From assembly GCF_001646665.1 (NCBI RefSeq), contig NZ_LWBU01000369.1, forward strand, positions 70,351-131,623: DNA of 61,273 nt, given 5' to 3'. The first letter of the stretch is position 1. Every line of letters begins with the position of its first letter. Both the position numbers and the translations under genes were made by a program. The stretch is from Streptomyces noursei. Its GTDB lineage: Bacteria > Actinomycetota > Actinomycetes > Streptomycetales > Streptomycetaceae. This document shows positions 58,867 through 61,273 of this stretch, in pieces. A model generated the notes under the pieces. The model did no database searches. It had not been told where the DNA came from and saw nothing but the letters and a program-made list of their open reading frames with translations.

Positions 58867-59619
58867 ATGAAGCTCACCGTCGTCGGCTGCTCGGGGTCGT
58901 TCCCGTCCGCGGAATCGGCCTGTTCGAGCTACCTCGTAGAGGCCGACGGCTTCCGGCTGCTCCTCGACATGGGCAACGGCGCCCTGGGCGAGCTGCAGCG
59001 CCACATCGGTCTGTACGACCTCGACGCGATCTTCCTCAGCCACCTGCACGCCGATCACTGCATCGACATGTGCGGGTACTTCGTGGCGCGCTACTACCGC
59101 CACGAGGGCGGCCGCTGCCCCGCGATCCCCGTGTACGCGCCGGACGGCGCCGAGCAGCGCCTGACGACGGCGTACGCGGACACGCCGTCCGACAAGTCCA
59201 TGAGCGAGGTGTTCGACTTCCACGCGCTGTCGTCCGGCTCGTTCGACCTCGGCCCGTTCCGGGTGCGCACGGAGAAGGTGTGCCACCCGGTCGAGGCGTA
59301 CGGGATCCGCGTGGAGCACGGCGGGAAGTCCCTCGTGTACTCCGGTGACACGGGTGTCTGCGACGAACTCGACGCGCTCGCCGCCGGGGCGGACCTCTTC
59401 CTGTGCGAGGCGTCGTTCACGTACGGCAAGGAGGACATCCCCGGGCTGCACCTCAACGGCCGCGAGGCGGGAGCGCACGCCGCGCGCGCCGGGGTGGGGC
59501 GGCTGGTGCTGACGCACGTCCCGCCGTGGACCGACGGCGAGCGGAACCTGGCGGACGCGCGGGCGGTGTACGACGGCCCGTCGGAGCTGGCGCGGGCGGG
59601 CGCGGTCTACGAGGTGTAG
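58867..59619 (+). CDS. Metallo-beta-lactamase-fold hydrolase
   Basis: A 250-aa enzyme with the metal motif H59-x-H61-x-D63-H64 (FLSHLHADHC), a second metal region in VYSGDTGVCDEL and a third His in LTHVPPW. The N-terminus KLTVVGCSGSFPSAESACSS places it near RNase Z and phosphodiesterase-like members. Substrate unknown. ATG 58867 has GGAGG 9 nt upstream. A bidirectional terminator is shared with nagE2. Confidence 0.9.
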   Translation: MKLTVVGCSGSFPSAESACSSYLVEADGFRLLLDMGNGALGELQRHIGLYDLDAIFLSHLHADHCIDMCGYFVARYYRHEGGRCPAIPVYAPDGAEQRLTTAYADTPSDKSMSEVFDFHALSSGSFDLGPFRVRTEKVCHPVEAYGIRVEHGGKSLVYSGDTGVCDELDALAAGADLFLCEASFTYGKEDIPGLHLNGREAGAHAARAGVGRLVLTHVPPWTDGERNLADARAVYDGPSELARAGAVYEV

Positions 59620-59677
59620 GCGCACAACGCGAAGGCCCCCGGAACCGCGGACGGTTCCGGGGGCCTTCGCGTGTGCG

Positions 59678-59678
<1 letters not shown>
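59620..59678. terminator. Bidirectional terminator between the hydrolase and nagE2
   Basis: A nearly continuous 26-bp stem (59620-59646 with 59653-59678), the longest in the window, ending at the nagE2 stop codon. Confidence 0.9.
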
Positions 59679-60940
<1,262 letters not shown>

Positions 60941-61030
60941 CAGGTTCCTCCAGGTGGGCAAGGCGCCGCCCGGGGACATTGATGTCTAATGGGGGACGGC
61001 GGCGTCTCGGGAAAACGCGGCGCAACACCG

Positions 61031-61063
61031 CGTGGTCTACACCATTAACTGGTGTAGACCTGT
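61031..61063 (-). promoter_or_regulatory. Two adjacent DasR-responsive elements upstream of nagE2
   Basis: CGTGGTCTACACCATT (61031-61046) and ACTGGTGTAGACCTGT (61048-61063) each match the DasR consensus ACTGGTCTAGACCACT with a few changes. Together they form an 11-bp perfect inverted repeat (61034-61044 with 61050-61060). DasR is known to bind nagE2 in S. coelicolor. Confidence 0.85.
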
Positions 61064-61110
61064 TGTAGCACGGTGAGGGTTAGATAAGGAACTTGCAATT
61101 TGATAACGCC

Positions 61111-61146
61111 GCAGGGCCCCGGACCCGACCCGGTCCGGGGCCCTGC
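61111..61146. terminator. Hairpin terminator upstream of nagE2
   Basis: Perfect 15-bp stem GCAGGGCCCCGGACC with its complement (61111-61125, 61132-61146). It probably ends a gene located beyond the right edge. Confidence 0.75.
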
Positions 61147-61273
61147 GGTGTGACTGACCCTCGCTAGGGAGTGTCCGCAAAGTATCGGCGTCCGCCCGGA
61201 GGGCGGGGGTCGCGGTGTCCGGTGCGTGAGATCGCAAGGCGGAGGAGGGAGACATGGCGGAGCCATGGTGACC
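61147..61273 (+). other. Right edge: ribosome-site-like sequence and very short frame
   Basis: GGAGGAGGGAG (about 61241-61251) precedes ATG 61255, which reads MAEPW and stops at TGA (61270). GTG 61267 is an alternative start that would continue outside. No gene can be called with confidence at this edge. Confidence 0.25.

Noticed and set aside
61037..61255. A 72-codon minus-strand frame at the right edge
   Set aside because: It runs through the terminator hairpin and DasR sites and shows no domain.

Overview
This 61 kb window is chromosomal DNA from a Streptomyces-like actinomycete. GC content is very high, almost every codon ends in G or C, GTG and TTG starts are common, and the genes are Streptomyces genes (SsgA-like protein, GlcNAc PTS EIIC, HppD, RDD proteins, paired M6 proteases, CGNR regulator). 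From memory, the gene order follows the S. coelicolor core region running downward from about SCO2959 (narK) to SCO2907 (nagE2). That correspondence was not checked against a database. No phage, plasmid, rRNA operon, CRISPR array or secondary-metabolite cluster is visible.

Region 1-12.8 kb holds a membrane acyltransferase, the nitrate transporter NarK with the HemD-like regulator NnaR behind a GlnR-type palindrome, a CGNR zinc-finger protein, the ECF sigma/anti-sigma pair SigU/RsuA, a HelD-like RNA polymerase motor, a candidate structured small RNA, an ACT-domain malic enzyme, HU and MurA.

Region 13-24.4 kb holds YqgE, DUF3039, a sugar ABC importer without its own ATPase coupled to a cytoplasmic GH20 hexosaminidase, and a three-gene molybdenum hydroxylase operon with an unusual Fe-S subunit and non-canonical catalytic motifs. 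It ends with a small P-loop kinase gene broken by an internal inversion, next to tRNA-Cys.

Region 24.6-41.5 kb holds an MFS transporter, an RHH-Doc toxin-antitoxin pair, an SF2 helicase, an IclR regulator, a Lon-like secreted protease, an ArsR/minicistron/MFS unit with a three-box operator, a four-gene osmoprotectant ABC importer, Lrp and HppD, a repeat-rich gap, a TPR protein and an FAD-linked oxidase.

Region 41.7-61.3 kb holds a VOC protein, SsgG, two RDD membrane proteins, two tandem secreted M6 metalloproteases, the NAD salvage pair PncB/PncA, ClpS with DUF2017, an amino-acid permease and the sulfur-carrier cysteine pathway Mec-CysO-CysM with a cysteine-rich leader peptide. After these come a membrane PemK-like protein, a metallo-beta-lactamase-fold hydrolase and the GlcNAc PTS permease NagE2 behind two DasR-type sites. 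Nitrogen (GlnR, NnaR), amino-sugar (DasR, hexosaminidase) and sulfur (leader peptide) control recur. Many genes have a -10 box ending 6-7 nt before the start codon, suggesting leaderless mRNAs.
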